Position numbers and translations under genes: made by a program. From positions 1,240,001-1,304,000 of the forward strand of contig NZ_CP049272.1 in the NCBI RefSeq assembly GCF_003048775.2: 64,000 nucleotides of DNA, in the 5' to 3' direction. The notes under the pieces are model-generated. The model made no database searches, was not told the DNA's origin, and saw only the letters and a program-made list of their open reading frames with translations. Shown piece by piece: positions 25,284-33,106 of the stretch (position 1 is its first letter; each line of letters starts with the position of its first letter). Source of the stretch: Campylobacter concisus (GTDB taxonomy: Bacteria; Campylobacterota; Campylobacteria; Campylobacterales; Campylobacteraceae).

Positions 25284-26021
25284 TTAAATTTTCACTATCA
25301 ACGGCATTTGTCGTTTAAACCTGTTTGAAACAACTCTATTTTCTATATCCGATACTGCTTTTAATCCGAACTTTTTGATGACTTGCTCCTTGTTATTTTC
25401 TAAATTTTCTAAAATCTCATCAATAACAGCATAACTGTAACCTATGTCACCTTCGTCACTTTGACCATCCCACAAATCAGCCGAAGGTGCTTTGTTGATA
25501 AAATTTTTATCAACCCCAAGATGTTTTGCAAATTCAAAAATTTCACTTTTGTAAAGCTCTCCGATAGGATTTATCGCACATGCCAAATCCCCAAATATCG
25601 TACCGTATCCAAGCATAAGCTCACTTTTATTGCTTGTTCCGATAACTAGAGCGTTTATACTAGATGAATAATCATAAAGCAAGCTCATTCTAACTCTAGC
25701 TGCTAAATTCCCTTTTCTTAAATTGCTTAAATTTACATCTATCGTTTCGTAAAAGGCATTTAAAATACCCTCTATGGATAAAACCTTATATTTTATGTTT
25801 AGTTTTTCGCATAAATTTAAGGCGTCATCCATATTTTGTCTGTTTGATGATGCTGTTGGCATGATGAGTGCATAAGTTTCATTTGGTTTTGCTCTTGCAC
25901 ACAAAGTCGCTACCACAGCAGAATCAATACCTCCACTAACGCCCAACAACAAATTTTTATCTTTAGTTTTATCTTTTAAGCTAAAAACTAAAGTTTCTTC
26001 GATCTTTTGATACTCCTTCAT
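25284..26021 (-). CDS. nadE: NH3-dependent NAD+ synthetase
   Basis: NadE (245 residues) amidates deamido-NAD using ammonia. The PP-loop LLLGVSGGIDSAVVATL is near residue 25, followed by the family blocks LAARVRMSLLYDYSS, VIGTSNKSELMLGYGTIFGDLACAINPIGELYKSEI and KAPSADLWDGQSDEGDIGYSY. No glutaminase domain is fused, consistent with the ammonia-dependent class. The start at 26021 has AAAGGAAGA directly upstream; an in-frame ATG 11 codons earlier is less supported. It is first in the minus-strand run toward kdsB and divergent from a metallo-hydrolase gene. Confidence 0.95.
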   Translation of the reverse strand: MKEYQKIEETLVFSLKDKTKDKNLLLGVSGGIDSAVVATLCARAKPNETYALIMPTASSNRQNMDDALNLCEKLNIKYKVLSIEGILNAFYETIDVNLSNLRKGNLAARVRMSLLYDYSSSINALVIGTSNKSELMLGYGTIFGDLACAINPIGELYKSEIFEFAKHLGVDKNFINKAPSADLWDGQSDEGDIGYSYAVIDEILENLENNKEQVIKKFGLKAVSDIENRVVSNRFKRQMPLIVKI

Positions 26022-26141
26022 TCTTCCTTTGCCTAGATTTGCTTCCTTTTGCAAAAATTATACTAAGTGAATTTAAAATTTTTCTTTAAGTTTAAGTAAA
26101 AAGATGTAAAATTTTAAGAAATAATAAATTTAAGGTAAAAA

Positions 26142-26744
26142 ATGAGAGTAATACACAAAAGTTTTGGAGATTTTGGCACTAATTGTTACATTGTTACAAA
26201 AAATAGCTCATCTATAGTGATAGATCCAGGAGATGGGGCAAAAGAATGGGTTTTACAAAATGCCAAAAATTTAAAAGCCATCCTTTGTACTCATGGGCAT
26301 TTTGATCATATTTTTGATGCTGGTAAGTTAAAAGATGAGCTAGAAATTCCGGTTTATATTAATAAATTTGACGCTTTTATGTGTGAAAATGACATTTTTG
26401 GCTATATGAAAAGTGTATTTAAGCCAGATGTTTTAGTTAGTAACGATGAAAATTTCCAGATTGATGATTTTTACATTAAATTTCACCACTTTCCAGGACA
26501 TACGCCAGGTTGTTCGATGATAGAGATAGATGACGTGATGTTTAGCGGAGATTTCTTATTTAAAGGCAGCATAGGGCGCTGGGATTTTCCATTTTCAGAT
26601 AAAAATGAAATGCTCAAAAGCCTAGAAAAATGCAAACTAATTGATGACGACTTTACACTTTGTCCAGGACACGGCGAAAGTAGTATGCTAAAGAGCGAGC
26701 AAGACAATATTGATTATTGGGTAGGTCTTGTTAAAAATAGTTAG
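26142..26744 (+). CDS. Metallo-beta-lactamase-fold hydrolase (glyoxalase II-like)
   Basis: A 200-residue MBL-fold enzyme with the binuclear zinc motif CTHGHFDHIFD (H-x-H-x-D-H) near residue 50, PGHTPGCSMIEI (third His) near 125, FSGDFLFKGSIGRWDFP (bridging Asp) near 141, and CPGHGESS (last His) near 178. This architecture matches small glyoxalase II/YcbL-type hydrolases of thioesters. The substrate is unknown. It is divergent from nadE, an order I recall as conserved in C. jejuni. Confidence 0.88.
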   Translation: MRVIHKSFGDFGTNCYIVTKNSSSIVIDPGDGAKEWVLQNAKNLKAILCTHGHFDHIFDAGKLKDELEIPVYINKFDAFMCENDIFGYMKSVFKPDVLVSNDENFQIDDFYIKFHHFPGHTPGCSMIEIDDVMFSGDFLFKGSIGRWDFPFSDKNEMLKSLEKCKLIDDDFTLCPGHGESSMLKSEQDNIDYWVGLVKNS

Positions 26745-26862
26745 AGTCATATGCTGCAAGACAAACTTTATTTATTAGAAAAAATTTGAGTTTATTGCCT
26801 GTTTTTATTGACTATGTGTATTCTAGGATTATTGATATTAAAGGATTAAAAATTAAAGAGAG

Positions 26863-26884
26863 TCCGAGCGAAAACTCGCTCGGA
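26863..26884 (-). terminator. Rho-independent terminator of the porin gene
   Basis: On the minus strand TCCGAGCG and CGCTCGGA form a perfect 8-bp GC-rich stem with a short loop, 10 bases after the porin stop and followed by CTCTCTTTAATTTTT. Confidence 0.92.
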
Positions 26885-26894
26885 TAAAAGGTTT

Positions 26895-28193
26895 TTAGAA
26901 GCTATATTTTGCTTCAAATCTTATACGATCTTGCTTGAAGCTTTCGCCATCTTTTTTGTCTTTAGCAGCTGCATACCAAGAAAGGAATGTAAGTTTTTTG
27001 CTGTATTTGTAGCTAGCATCAAGATACCATTCGCTTCTTTTTGCTTTATCTTTATCGGCAAGAACATATAGACCATTGCTGTATCCTTTGCCTTTAGTAT
27101 ATCCAGCACCAAAGCCAAATTTATCTATATCGTATCCAGCGTTAACAAACCAGTAGTTGTTGTCGCCTTTGATGTTATTATAGAATTGCTTACTGCTAGC
27201 CATTGCACCATTTAGGATCTTAGCTGGGTTGATAAGCTGACCATTTGCATCAAGAGTTACAAATGAAATTTTGTTGCTATTTTTAGCATCGCTAGTTTTA
27301 TTTTTAGCATCAAAATCTAAGTAACCAGCATTAAGTTTAGCACCAAATAATTTTGTGCCAGCTTGAACTGCCCAGAAGTCAGCATCAGCTACTTCTTTGT
27401 GGTCTGAATCATTATGAACATATTGACCTTTTAAGTTTAGGTTTATATCATCAGTCACATTAAAGCTTACAGCAGCCTCAGCACCATAAAGTGTAGCTAT
27501 ATCTTGAAGATTTGCAATAGCAGCTTTGAATGATACAGGGTCATAGCTACCTACTGCACCTAGATAGTAAAGGTTGCCTGGAGCATTATGGAATTTTGAG
27601 GTGCCACTAATTGTAGTTAGTAATGGTCCATCCACTTCATCAGTGTTATCTTCTATAGCATCGTACGCTGCAGCTGTTAAGCTAAGACCTGCTACATCAG
27701 TATTTACTACTTTTAGACCTGTAGCTGCTATATCACCATCATCATAGAATGTTTTGATAAGTTGTTTACCAGCTGTGATAGTAGTATCAGATACTTTGTA
27801 TCCTAGATACATCTCGTAAACACCAAATGTGTCAGTTGTATTTGTTTTGTCAGTACCACCGCCAATAACCGTATCGTATTTATTGCTATAAGTAATTCCG
27901 TTATTATCACCAGAACCGTCTTTTGAAGCATACCTTAGTGTTAATACGCCAAAGAAATTATCATCAATAGCAGCCTTGAATGATGTTTGCATTCTATATG
28001 CATGACCAGCAAGACTTGACTTTTGAGTATTGTATGTAGTAGTGTTTTTAAAACGATCGTTTGTATAGCGATATCTTGCAAATCCTGAAAGATCTACATT
28101 TTTTATAGCTTCTTCAAGTGGAGTTGCACTTGCAACACTTGAAAATGCACCTAAAGCAACCAAAGCAGCTAAGCTAACTTTTGTAATTTTCAT
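26895..28193 (-). CDS. Major outer membrane protein (MOMP-type porin)
   Basis: A 432-residue beta-barrel porin of the Campylobacter MOMP family. The signal peptide ends ...AFSSVASA, and the mature N-terminus TPLEEAIKNVDLSGFARYRY closely follows the known MOMP pattern (TPLEEAIKDVDVSG). Alternating amphipathic strands fill the rest, and the C-terminus ends in phenylalanine (RFEAKYSF), the barrel-insertion signal. AAAAGGAGATTTAG precedes the ATG; an extended -10 TATGATAAT lies about 40 bases upstream. The gene is monocistronic with its own terminator, as expected for an abundant protein. Whether this is the main porin or a paralogue cannot be told from one window. Confidence 0.88.
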   Translation of the reverse strand: MKITKVSLAALVALGAFSSVASATPLEEAIKNVDLSGFARYRYTNDRFKNTTTYNTQKSSLAGHAYRMQTSFKAAIDDNFFGVLTLRYASKDGSGDNNGITYSNKYDTVIGGGTDKTNTTDTFGVYEMYLGYKVSDTTITAGKQLIKTFYDDGDIAATGLKVVNTDVAGLSLTAAAYDAIEDNTDEVDGPLLTTISGTSKFHNAPGNLYYLGAVGSYDPVSFKAAIANLQDIATLYGAEAAVSFNVTDDINLNLKGQYVHNDSDHKEVADADFWAVQAGTKLFGAKLNAGYLDFDAKNKTSDAKNSNKISFVTLDANGQLINPAKILNGAMASSKQFYNNIKGDNNYWFVNAGYDIDKFGFGAGYTKGKGYSNGLYVLADKDKAKRSEWYLDASYKYSKKLTFLSWYAAAKDKKDGESFKQDRIRFEAKYSF

Positions 28194-28389
28194 CTAAATC
28201 TCCTTTTGATAAAAAGTTTTGAAAGGATATTATCATAGAAAAATTAATTTTATTGCTTAATTTTTCTTAAAATTTTAAAAAATATTACCAATTATTTACC
28301 AAAATAGGATAATGAGATAAAGATTGTCTTTTTAAAATTTCGTTTTATTTTGGATTAAATATAAAAAAATCAAAAATTCTTACTTACTT

Positions 28390-28923
28390 TTAGCTATTAG
28401 TCTTAGCTTCTTCTCGTTCTTTTTTCTGCCTTATAGCAGCTTCTTTTTGGATATTTTTTTGTTGAGCCAAGAAGATATGCTCTTCAAGTGTGACAAGTTG
28501 AAATACTCCTTCAAAAATTTTTATATCTTTAACGTATCCAAGCACTTTTACTTCTCTTTTTCTGCTCTCTTCAAATCTTGCTTGAGCGTCAAATTCCACC
28601 ACGTCACCAAGCTTTAGCGGTCCAAAAAAATTTATCCTAGCTCCGATACTAACGCAAAATTCTTCATTAATAGCTAAAAGGGCAGCATGATTTGCGCCCA
28701 TAAAAATAAACCCACTATGAATAAGCCCCTCAGTATCGCATACCATATCATCTGTAGTAAAAAATCTAGTCTTTGCGTGATTTTTTTCAAGTAAAAATGC
28801 CGTTCCACTAAAATTTAGCTTTGTAAGTGGAGCGGTTTTGATCTCGTTTCTTAATGGATTTTCATCTTCTGGTAAGATTATTTGCGATTCATCTTTTATA
28901 TCATAGATATTTTCTTCTGCCAT
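28390..28923 (-). CDS. Cj0977-like hotdog-fold protein
   Basis: A 177-residue protein whose middle (~30-150) reads as a single hotdog fold: DTEGLIHSGFIFMGANHAALLAI contains the long central helix, and SIGARINFFGPLKLGDVVEFDAQA the strands, as in FapR/thioesterase proteins. The order with cmoB and a small lipoprotein gene matches what I recall around C. jejuni Cj0976-Cj0978, where Cj0977 is a flagellar-regulon-linked virulence factor. The canonical thioesterase acid is not obvious, so ligand binding rather than catalysis is possible. A charged tail (KEREEAKTNS) follows the fold. Start supported by AAGGATAAAA. Confidence 0.78.
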   Translation of the reverse strand: MAEENIYDIKDESQIILPEDENPLRNEIKTAPLTKLNFSGTAFLLEKNHAKTRFFTTDDMVCDTEGLIHSGFIFMGANHAALLAINEEFCVSIGARINFFGPLKLGDVVEFDAQARFEESRKREVKVLGYVKDIKIFEGVFQLVTLEEHIFLAQQKNIQKEAAIRQKKEREEAKTNS

Positions 28924-28931
28924 TTTTATCC

Positions 28932-29801
28932 TTAAATTTTAACTCTAACATATGCTCTTTTTGGCGCTGGGTAGCCCTCGATGGTTTTAGTACTGTCATC
29001 TGGGTCTAAGAAATTTTCAAGACTCTCACCATCTATCCACTGCGTTTTTCGCTGCTCATTTAGATCAGTCGCCTTTGTTTCAAGTAAGGTAAAATCCCTA
29101 AATTTAGCCCTCTCACACCAGTTTTGAAGTGCCGAGAGGGTAGGCACAAAGTAGATATTTGGAATTTTTGAGTATCTATCCTTTGGACTTAGCGCAAAGT
29201 CACCCTCCATATCAATATACATAGTATCTAAAAATAGCTCTCCTCCAGGATTTAGTGCGGTTTTTAGCTCTTTTAGCATCTTGATAGGATCGCTTCTGTG
29301 ATAGATGACACCAAGGCAAAAAATGGTGTCAAATTTCGCTCCAAACTCTGGCAAACTCTCGACGCCAAGAAGCTCATAAGCGATATTTGAGCGGATAAAT
29401 TTGTTTAAAAATTTAAACTGCAAATATGTATGCACGCTAGGATCAAAGCCAGTTATGCTTTTTGGGGCGTATTCAAGCATCTTAAACATATAATATCCAT
29501 TGTTGCAACCCACATCAGCCACGCTTTTGCCAGCTAAATTTAGATGCGGGGCGAGGATATTAAATTTAATAAAACTTTGCCACTCGCTATCTATATATAT
29601 ATCATCAATTTCAAATGGCCCTTTTCGCCAAGGCTTTAGGCTAAGGGCGAGATCAAAAATTTCATCTTTTTTAGCTTGGTCTAAATTTTTAAATTTCACA
29701 TTTACACTATCTTTTAGCTCAAGCTCGCAGTCAAAATTTGCTAAATTTTCTATCCTATTATAAATTTGCTTTTGCTGCTCGTTAAATTTGCTAAGATCCA
29801 C
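28932..29801 (-). CDS. cmoB: tRNA uridine(34) carboxymethyltransferase CmoB
   Basis: CmoB uses carboxy-SAM to convert 5-hydroxyuridine-34 of tRNA to cmo5U. The SAM fold is centred on KSVADVGCNNGYYMFKMLEYAPKSITGFDPSVH, with FCLGVIYHRSDPIKMLKELKTAL and ending GYPAPKRAYVRV, all CmoB-typical. I place the start at the GTG at 29801 (VDLSKFNEQQKQIYNRI), giving 289 residues. The frame stays open to 29903, but that extension overlaps the small lipoprotein gene ending at 29803. The partner CmoA lies at 42.9-43.6 kb. Confidence 0.9.
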   Translation of the reverse strand: MDLSKFNEQQKQIYNRIENLANFDCELELKDSVNVKFKNLDQAKKDEIFDLALSLKPWRKGPFEIDDIYIDSEWQSFIKFNILAPHLNLAGKSVADVGCNNGYYMFKMLEYAPKSITGFDPSVHTYLQFKFLNKFIRSNIAYELLGVESLPEFGAKFDTIFCLGVIYHRSDPIKMLKELKTALNPGGELFLDTMYIDMEGDFALSPKDRYSKIPNIYFVPTLSALQNWCERAKFRDFTLLETKATDLNEQRKTQWIDGESLENFLDPDDSTKTIEGYPAPKRAYVRVKI

Positions 29802-29802
29802 G

Positions 29803-29970
29803 CTATTTCCAGTCGACGATGTTGTGCGGACACTCTTTTTGGTAGGTGCCAGTCGCGTCATAATACTCTTTACAATCATTATAATATTGAGTCGAAACTC
29901 CACGCTCGTTCATATAAAGACAACCATTGCAAAATAGCGCTATAAAGCCTAAAAATATAATCTTTTTCAT
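29803..29970 (-). CDS. Small lipoprotein, 55 residues
   Basis: The minus strand from the ATG at 29970 encodes 55 residues beginning MKKIIFLGFIALFCNGCLYM. A charged start, hydrophobic core and cysteine at position 17 after N-G suggest a lipoprotein signal; the lipobox is loose (FCNG-C). The mature part has two further cysteines (NDCKEYY, KECPHN) that could form a disulfide. It ends 1 base before the cmoB GTG, so the two may be co-transcribed. Its position matches a small lipoprotein gene I recall next to cmoB and Cj0977 in C. jejuni. Function unknown. Confidence 0.72.
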   Translation of the reverse strand: MKKIIFLGFIALFCNGCLYMNERGVSTQYYNDCKEYYDATGTYQKECPHNIVDWK

Positions 29971-30063
29971 GTGGCGGATTTTATCATAAATAAAAATTTT
30001 ATGCTAGAATAGCAGGCAGTTTTAGAGCCAAGTTTGGCTAATATTAAGCAAAAAAGGCATTTT

Positions 30064-31143
30064 ATGCAAAGAAGAGATTTTTTTAAATTCAGTAGTTTTT
30101 TAGGTGCAGCGAGTCTGCTTCCAAGTGTAACTCTAGCTAGCGACGAGCCAGCAAACCCAGTGGTTAGAAATTTCGACGTAAATTTCAAACACCAGCTGCT
30201 TGAAAAGGGCAAAAGCTCAAAAATTTGGTTACCACTCCCACTAAGCACCACTTATCAGCAACTAACCAAAGACTACGTCATAAACACAACCGCTAAAAAC
30301 GTCTATATTTCAGATACGCTAATACCAACAATGTATGCTGATTTTGAAGAAAATGAGCCAAGACCTATCTTAAATGTGCAGTTTAAAATTCAAACAACAG
30401 AGCGTAACACTGACTTTAGCAAGGTAAATTACGATCCAAATGAGAAGGTTGATCCTGCGATTTTGGAGTTTTTAAAACCAACTTCACACATCCCAACTGA
30501 CGGCGTCGTAAGAGCAAAAGCGCTAGAGATAGTTGGAAATTTAAAAGGCGACTTGGAGCGTGCAAAAGCGATCTACACGTGGGTTGCAAACACTATGCAG
30601 CGCGATAACAGCATCCTTGGATGTGGCACAGGCGACGTTAAAGCCATCCTAGAAAGTGGCAAATTAGTTGGCAAATGCACCGACATAAACTCAGTTTTTG
30701 TTGGACTTTGCAGATCAGTTGGTATTCCAGCAAGAGAAATTTTTGGTATCAGAGTTGGTCAGTCTAGATTTTCAGATCAAATGGGTAGCGCAAAAGATGG
30801 CGTAGCTAAAATTTCAGGCGGACAGCACTGCAGGGCCGAGTTTTACCTAAAGGGCTATGGTTGGATACCTGTTGATCCAGCTGACGTCACAAAGGTGAGA
30901 CTGGGTGAGAAATTAACAAATGATGACGCTAAGATCGTAGCTGTTAGAGACTTTTGTTTTGGTAACTGGGAGATGTGCTGGATAGGCTTTAACTACGGAC
31001 GTGACTTTATCTTAAAACCAGAGCCTGAGCAAACTCCACTAAATAACTTCGGTTACCCATACGCTGAAGTCGATGGCAACACACAAAATTATTATTCGCC
31101 AAAAGAATTTAGCTACGACTACGTCTCAACAGAGCTAAAATGA
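30064..31143 (+). CDS. Tat-exported transglutaminase-like protein
   Basis: 359 residues starting with a twin-arginine signal (MQRRDFFKFSSFLGAASLLPSVTLAS). The transglutaminase-like core has the papain-like triad: cysteine in GKCTDINSVFVGLCRSVGIPAREIFGIRVG, histidine in SGGQHCRAEFYLKGYGWIPV and aspartate in VDPADV. Such proteins are usually proteases or amidases in bacteria. The start at 30064 (rather than ten codons earlier) places the RR motif correctly. It overlaps the MerT-like gene by 4 bases (ATGA). Tat export matches the tatB/tatC genes at 56.8-57.9 kb. Substrate unknown. Confidence 0.86.
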   Translation: MQRRDFFKFSSFLGAASLLPSVTLASDEPANPVVRNFDVNFKHQLLEKGKSSKIWLPLPLSTTYQQLTKDYVINTTAKNVYISDTLIPTMYADFEENEPRPILNVQFKIQTTERNTDFSKVNYDPNEKVDPAILEFLKPTSHIPTDGVVRAKALEIVGNLKGDLERAKAIYTWVANTMQRDNSILGCGTGDVKAILESGKLVGKCTDINSVFVGLCRSVGIPAREIFGIRVGQSRFSDQMGSAKDGVAKISGGQHCRAEFYLKGYGWIPVDPADVTKVRLGEKLTNDDAKIVAVRDFCFGNWEMCWIGFNYGRDFILKPEPEQTPLNNFGYPYAEVDGNTQNYYSPKEFSYDYVSTELK

Positions 31144-31463
31144 GAGCCTTTTGGCTAATACTCACATCCATAGGTAGCGCCATCGGTGCTACCTTGTGCT
31201 GCTTGCCAGCGCTTCTTTTTTTGCTTTTTGGCACATCATTTTCATTTCTTTCTTGGACGCAAAATTTATACGAGTACCGCACTATTTTAAGCGTTATAGC
31301 CGTCATTTGCTTTGTGATTTCAGGAATTAGTCTATTTTACAAGCCAAAAAGCTGCAACCTAAGCTACAAAAAGAAAAAATGGATACTTATATATATACTT
31401 TTTGGAGTGATTTTGCTTTTACTCCTTACATACCCAGAGCTTTTAGGAGAAATTTATGCGTAA
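31140..31463 (+). CDS. MerT-like small membrane transporter
   Basis: A 107-residue protein with three hydrophobic helices (~5-32, ~45-66, ~80-98). Helix one contains the vicinal cysteine pair IGATLCCLPALLFLLFG (C20-C21), the hallmark of MerT mercuric-ion transporters; further cysteines are in AVICFV and KSCNL. No merR, merA or merC is present here, so mercury as substrate is doubtful; copper or another thiophilic ion is equally possible. It is sandwiched by overlaps between the transglutaminase-like gene and the MerP-like gene. Confidence 0.78.
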   Translation: MRAFWLILTSIGSAIGATLCCLPALLFLLFGTSFSFLSWTQNLYEYRTILSVIAVICFVISGISLFYKPKSCNLSYKKKKWILIYILFGVILLLLLTYPELLGEIYA

Positions 31464-31713
31464 AATTTTAGTTTTAGCCCTTTTAGTAGCAGCAAGCTAC
31501 GCTGATAAAAAGATAGAAATTTTAGTGCCTAGCATGCACTGTCCGCTTTGCACGGCGATAGTAAGAAAGGCTGCTCTTAGCGTTGATGGCGTAAAAAAGG
31601 CAGATGTATCGCTAAAAGAGCGAAAAGCTGTCGTTATAGCAGATGATAAGGTCGATGAAAAAGAGCTTTTAAAAGCAGTCGATGCGACTGGCTATAAGGG
31701 CGAGATAAAATAA
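31456..31713 (+). CDS. MerP-like periplasmic heavy-metal-binding protein
   Basis: 85 residues: a signal peptide (MRKILVLALLVAASYA), then one heavy-metal-associated (ferredoxin-like) domain. The M-x-C-x2-C motif is SMHCPLCTAIV (C29, C32) and the typical second helix is KELLKAVDATGYKGEIK. It should shuttle a soft metal ion to the MerT-like membrane protein. The ATG lies within the end of the MerT-like gene (8-base overlap), with TTTTAGGAGAAATTT as ribosome-binding site. Confidence 0.85.
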   Translation: MRKILVLALLVAASYADKKIEILVPSMHCPLCTAIVRKAALSVDGVKKADVSLKERKAVVIADDKVDEKELLKAVDATGYKGEIK

Positions 31714-31729
31714 ATCTACGGAGGCAAAT

Positions 31730-33019
31730 ATGTCAAAGAGTGAAATTTTAACGAAATTTGAGACACTTGCTGCGATACCACACTGCAGTTATGAGACCGA
31801 TAAGATGCGTGATTTTCTAGCTAGCTATGCAAAAGATAGGGGCTGTGAGGTCGCAGTCGATAGCTTTGGCAACATTCATGCGTTTAAAGGCAAGCCAAAA
31901 ATTTGCTTGCAAAGCCACTACGATATGGTCTGTATGGGCGATGCTCCAAAGATCGAAATAGTTTACGGCGATGATGGCTACATGAGGGCTAAAAACTCAT
32001 CTTTAGGCGCAGATAACGGTATAGGCGTAGCTATCATGATGCAGATGATAAGCGAATTTGATGACATAGAGTGCCTCTTTACAAACAACGAAGAAGTTGG
32101 CATGATCGGGGCCACTGGCTTTAGTGGCGATCTCAAAGCCGATAAGCTTTTAAATTTAGACAGCGAAGAGGACGATAGAGTCACTATCGGCTGCGCTGGC
32201 GGTGTAAATTTATTTGCCACTATCTCGCTTAATAGCAAAAAGACAAAAGAGGGCACGCTTTATGAAGTAAAAGTAAGTGGGCTTCCTGGCGGACACTCTG
32301 GCAACGAGATACATAAAAATATCCCAAATGCGATCAAGGTTTTAGCGGCATTTGTGACTAAAAATGGCTGTAAGCTTGTCAAATTTGAAGGTGGCGAGCG
32401 AAGCAACTCTATCCCAAGTGGCGCAACCGCACTGGTTCTAAGCGATAAAGAGCTAAAAAGTGAGTGTGAGAATTTAAGCGTGAAAAAGCTTGGTACTGGC
32501 GATGAAATTTTAGAAAATGGCGAGAAAATTTTAGCTCTTATTAACTCATTTTCACAAGGCGTAAGAGCCTATAACTGCGAGCTAGGCATACCACAAGATA
32601 GCGTAAACCTCTCACTTGCAAAGATCAAAGATGATGGCACACTTGAAGTGGAGTTTTTTGCAAGGTCAATGAGTAAAGACGGGCTAAATAGGATGGAATT
32701 TGAAATTTCTGAGCTTGCAAAAGCACTTGGCTTTAGCGTCATCGCAAAAGATAGAAACCCTGCTTGGAAGCCTATAAATGATAAATTTGCAAACGATATC
32801 TTAGAAGAGCTAAAAATTTATAAGCCAAATGCAAGGATAACAGCCGTTCATGCTGGACTTGAATGTGGCGTACTTTTGGAGAAAAAAGCGGGTCTTAGTG
32901 CTTGCTCAATAGGACCAAACATCCACTCACCTCATTCAACAAGAGAATGCTGCGAGGTTGAATCTGCGCTTTTTATAGAAAAAGTAGTTCGCGGTATCGT
33001 TAAAAAATATAACTCATAA
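31730..33019 (+). CDS. pepD: Aminoacyl-histidine dipeptidase-like M20 peptidase
   Basis: A 429-residue M20/M28-type metallopeptidase of the PepD (beta-Ala-His dipeptidase) family. Zinc-site blocks are LQSHYDMVCMG (His/Asp), SLGADNGIGVAIMM, LFTNNEEVGMIGATGF (catalytic Glu-Glu) and LNLDSEEDDRVTIGCAGG; GLPGGHSGNEIH marks the lid domain and GPNIHSPHSTRE the last histidine ligand. A good ribosome-binding site (ACGGAGGCAAAT) precedes the ATG, 16 bases after the MerP-like gene, so it may share the transcript. It would supply amino acids from dipeptides. Confidence 0.92.
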   Translation: MSKSEILTKFETLAAIPHCSYETDKMRDFLASYAKDRGCEVAVDSFGNIHAFKGKPKICLQSHYDMVCMGDAPKIEIVYGDDGYMRAKNSSLGADNGIGVAIMMQMISEFDDIECLFTNNEEVGMIGATGFSGDLKADKLLNLDSEEDDRVTIGCAGGVNLFATISLNSKKTKEGTLYEVKVSGLPGGHSGNEIHKNIPNAIKVLAAFVTKNGCKLVKFEGGERSNSIPSGATALVLSDKELKSECENLSVKKLGTGDEILENGEKILALINSFSQGVRAYNCELGIPQDSVNLSLAKIKDDGTLEVEFFARSMSKDGLNRMEFEISELAKALGFSVIAKDRNPAWKPINDKFANDILEELKIYKPNARITAVHAGLECGVLLEKKAGLSACSIGPNIHSPHSTRECCEVESALFIEKVVRGIVKKYNS

Positions 33020-33023
33020 AAAG

Positions 33024-33055
33024 TAAAATTTGCTAGAAATTTCTAGCAAATTTTA
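33024..33055. terminator. Perfect inverted repeat, terminator after pepD
   Basis: TAAAATTTGCTAGAAA is followed immediately by its exact reverse complement (32-bp perfect palindrome) 4 bases after the pepD stop. With an AAATTT loop it leaves a 13-bp stem ending in TTTTA. pyrC ends convergently at 33107, and a second imperfect hairpin (about 33067-33106, TTGCCCGC/GCGAGCAA flanked by CTAAAG/CTTTAG) may serve that gene. Confidence 0.8.
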
Positions 33056-33106
33056 TATCTCAAAGCATCTAAAGCAAATTTGCCCGCAAGTGCGAGCAAC
33101 TTTAGA

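Noticed and set aside
28194-28389. Fur box upstream of the porin gene
   Set aside because: A CTCATTATCC-like stretch exists but matches the consensus poorly; the only supportable signals are an extended -10 and the ribosome-binding site.
31140-31713. A mercury resistance operon
   Set aside because: MerT-like and MerP-like proteins are present but merR and merA are not, and the partner gene is a transglutaminase-like protein.
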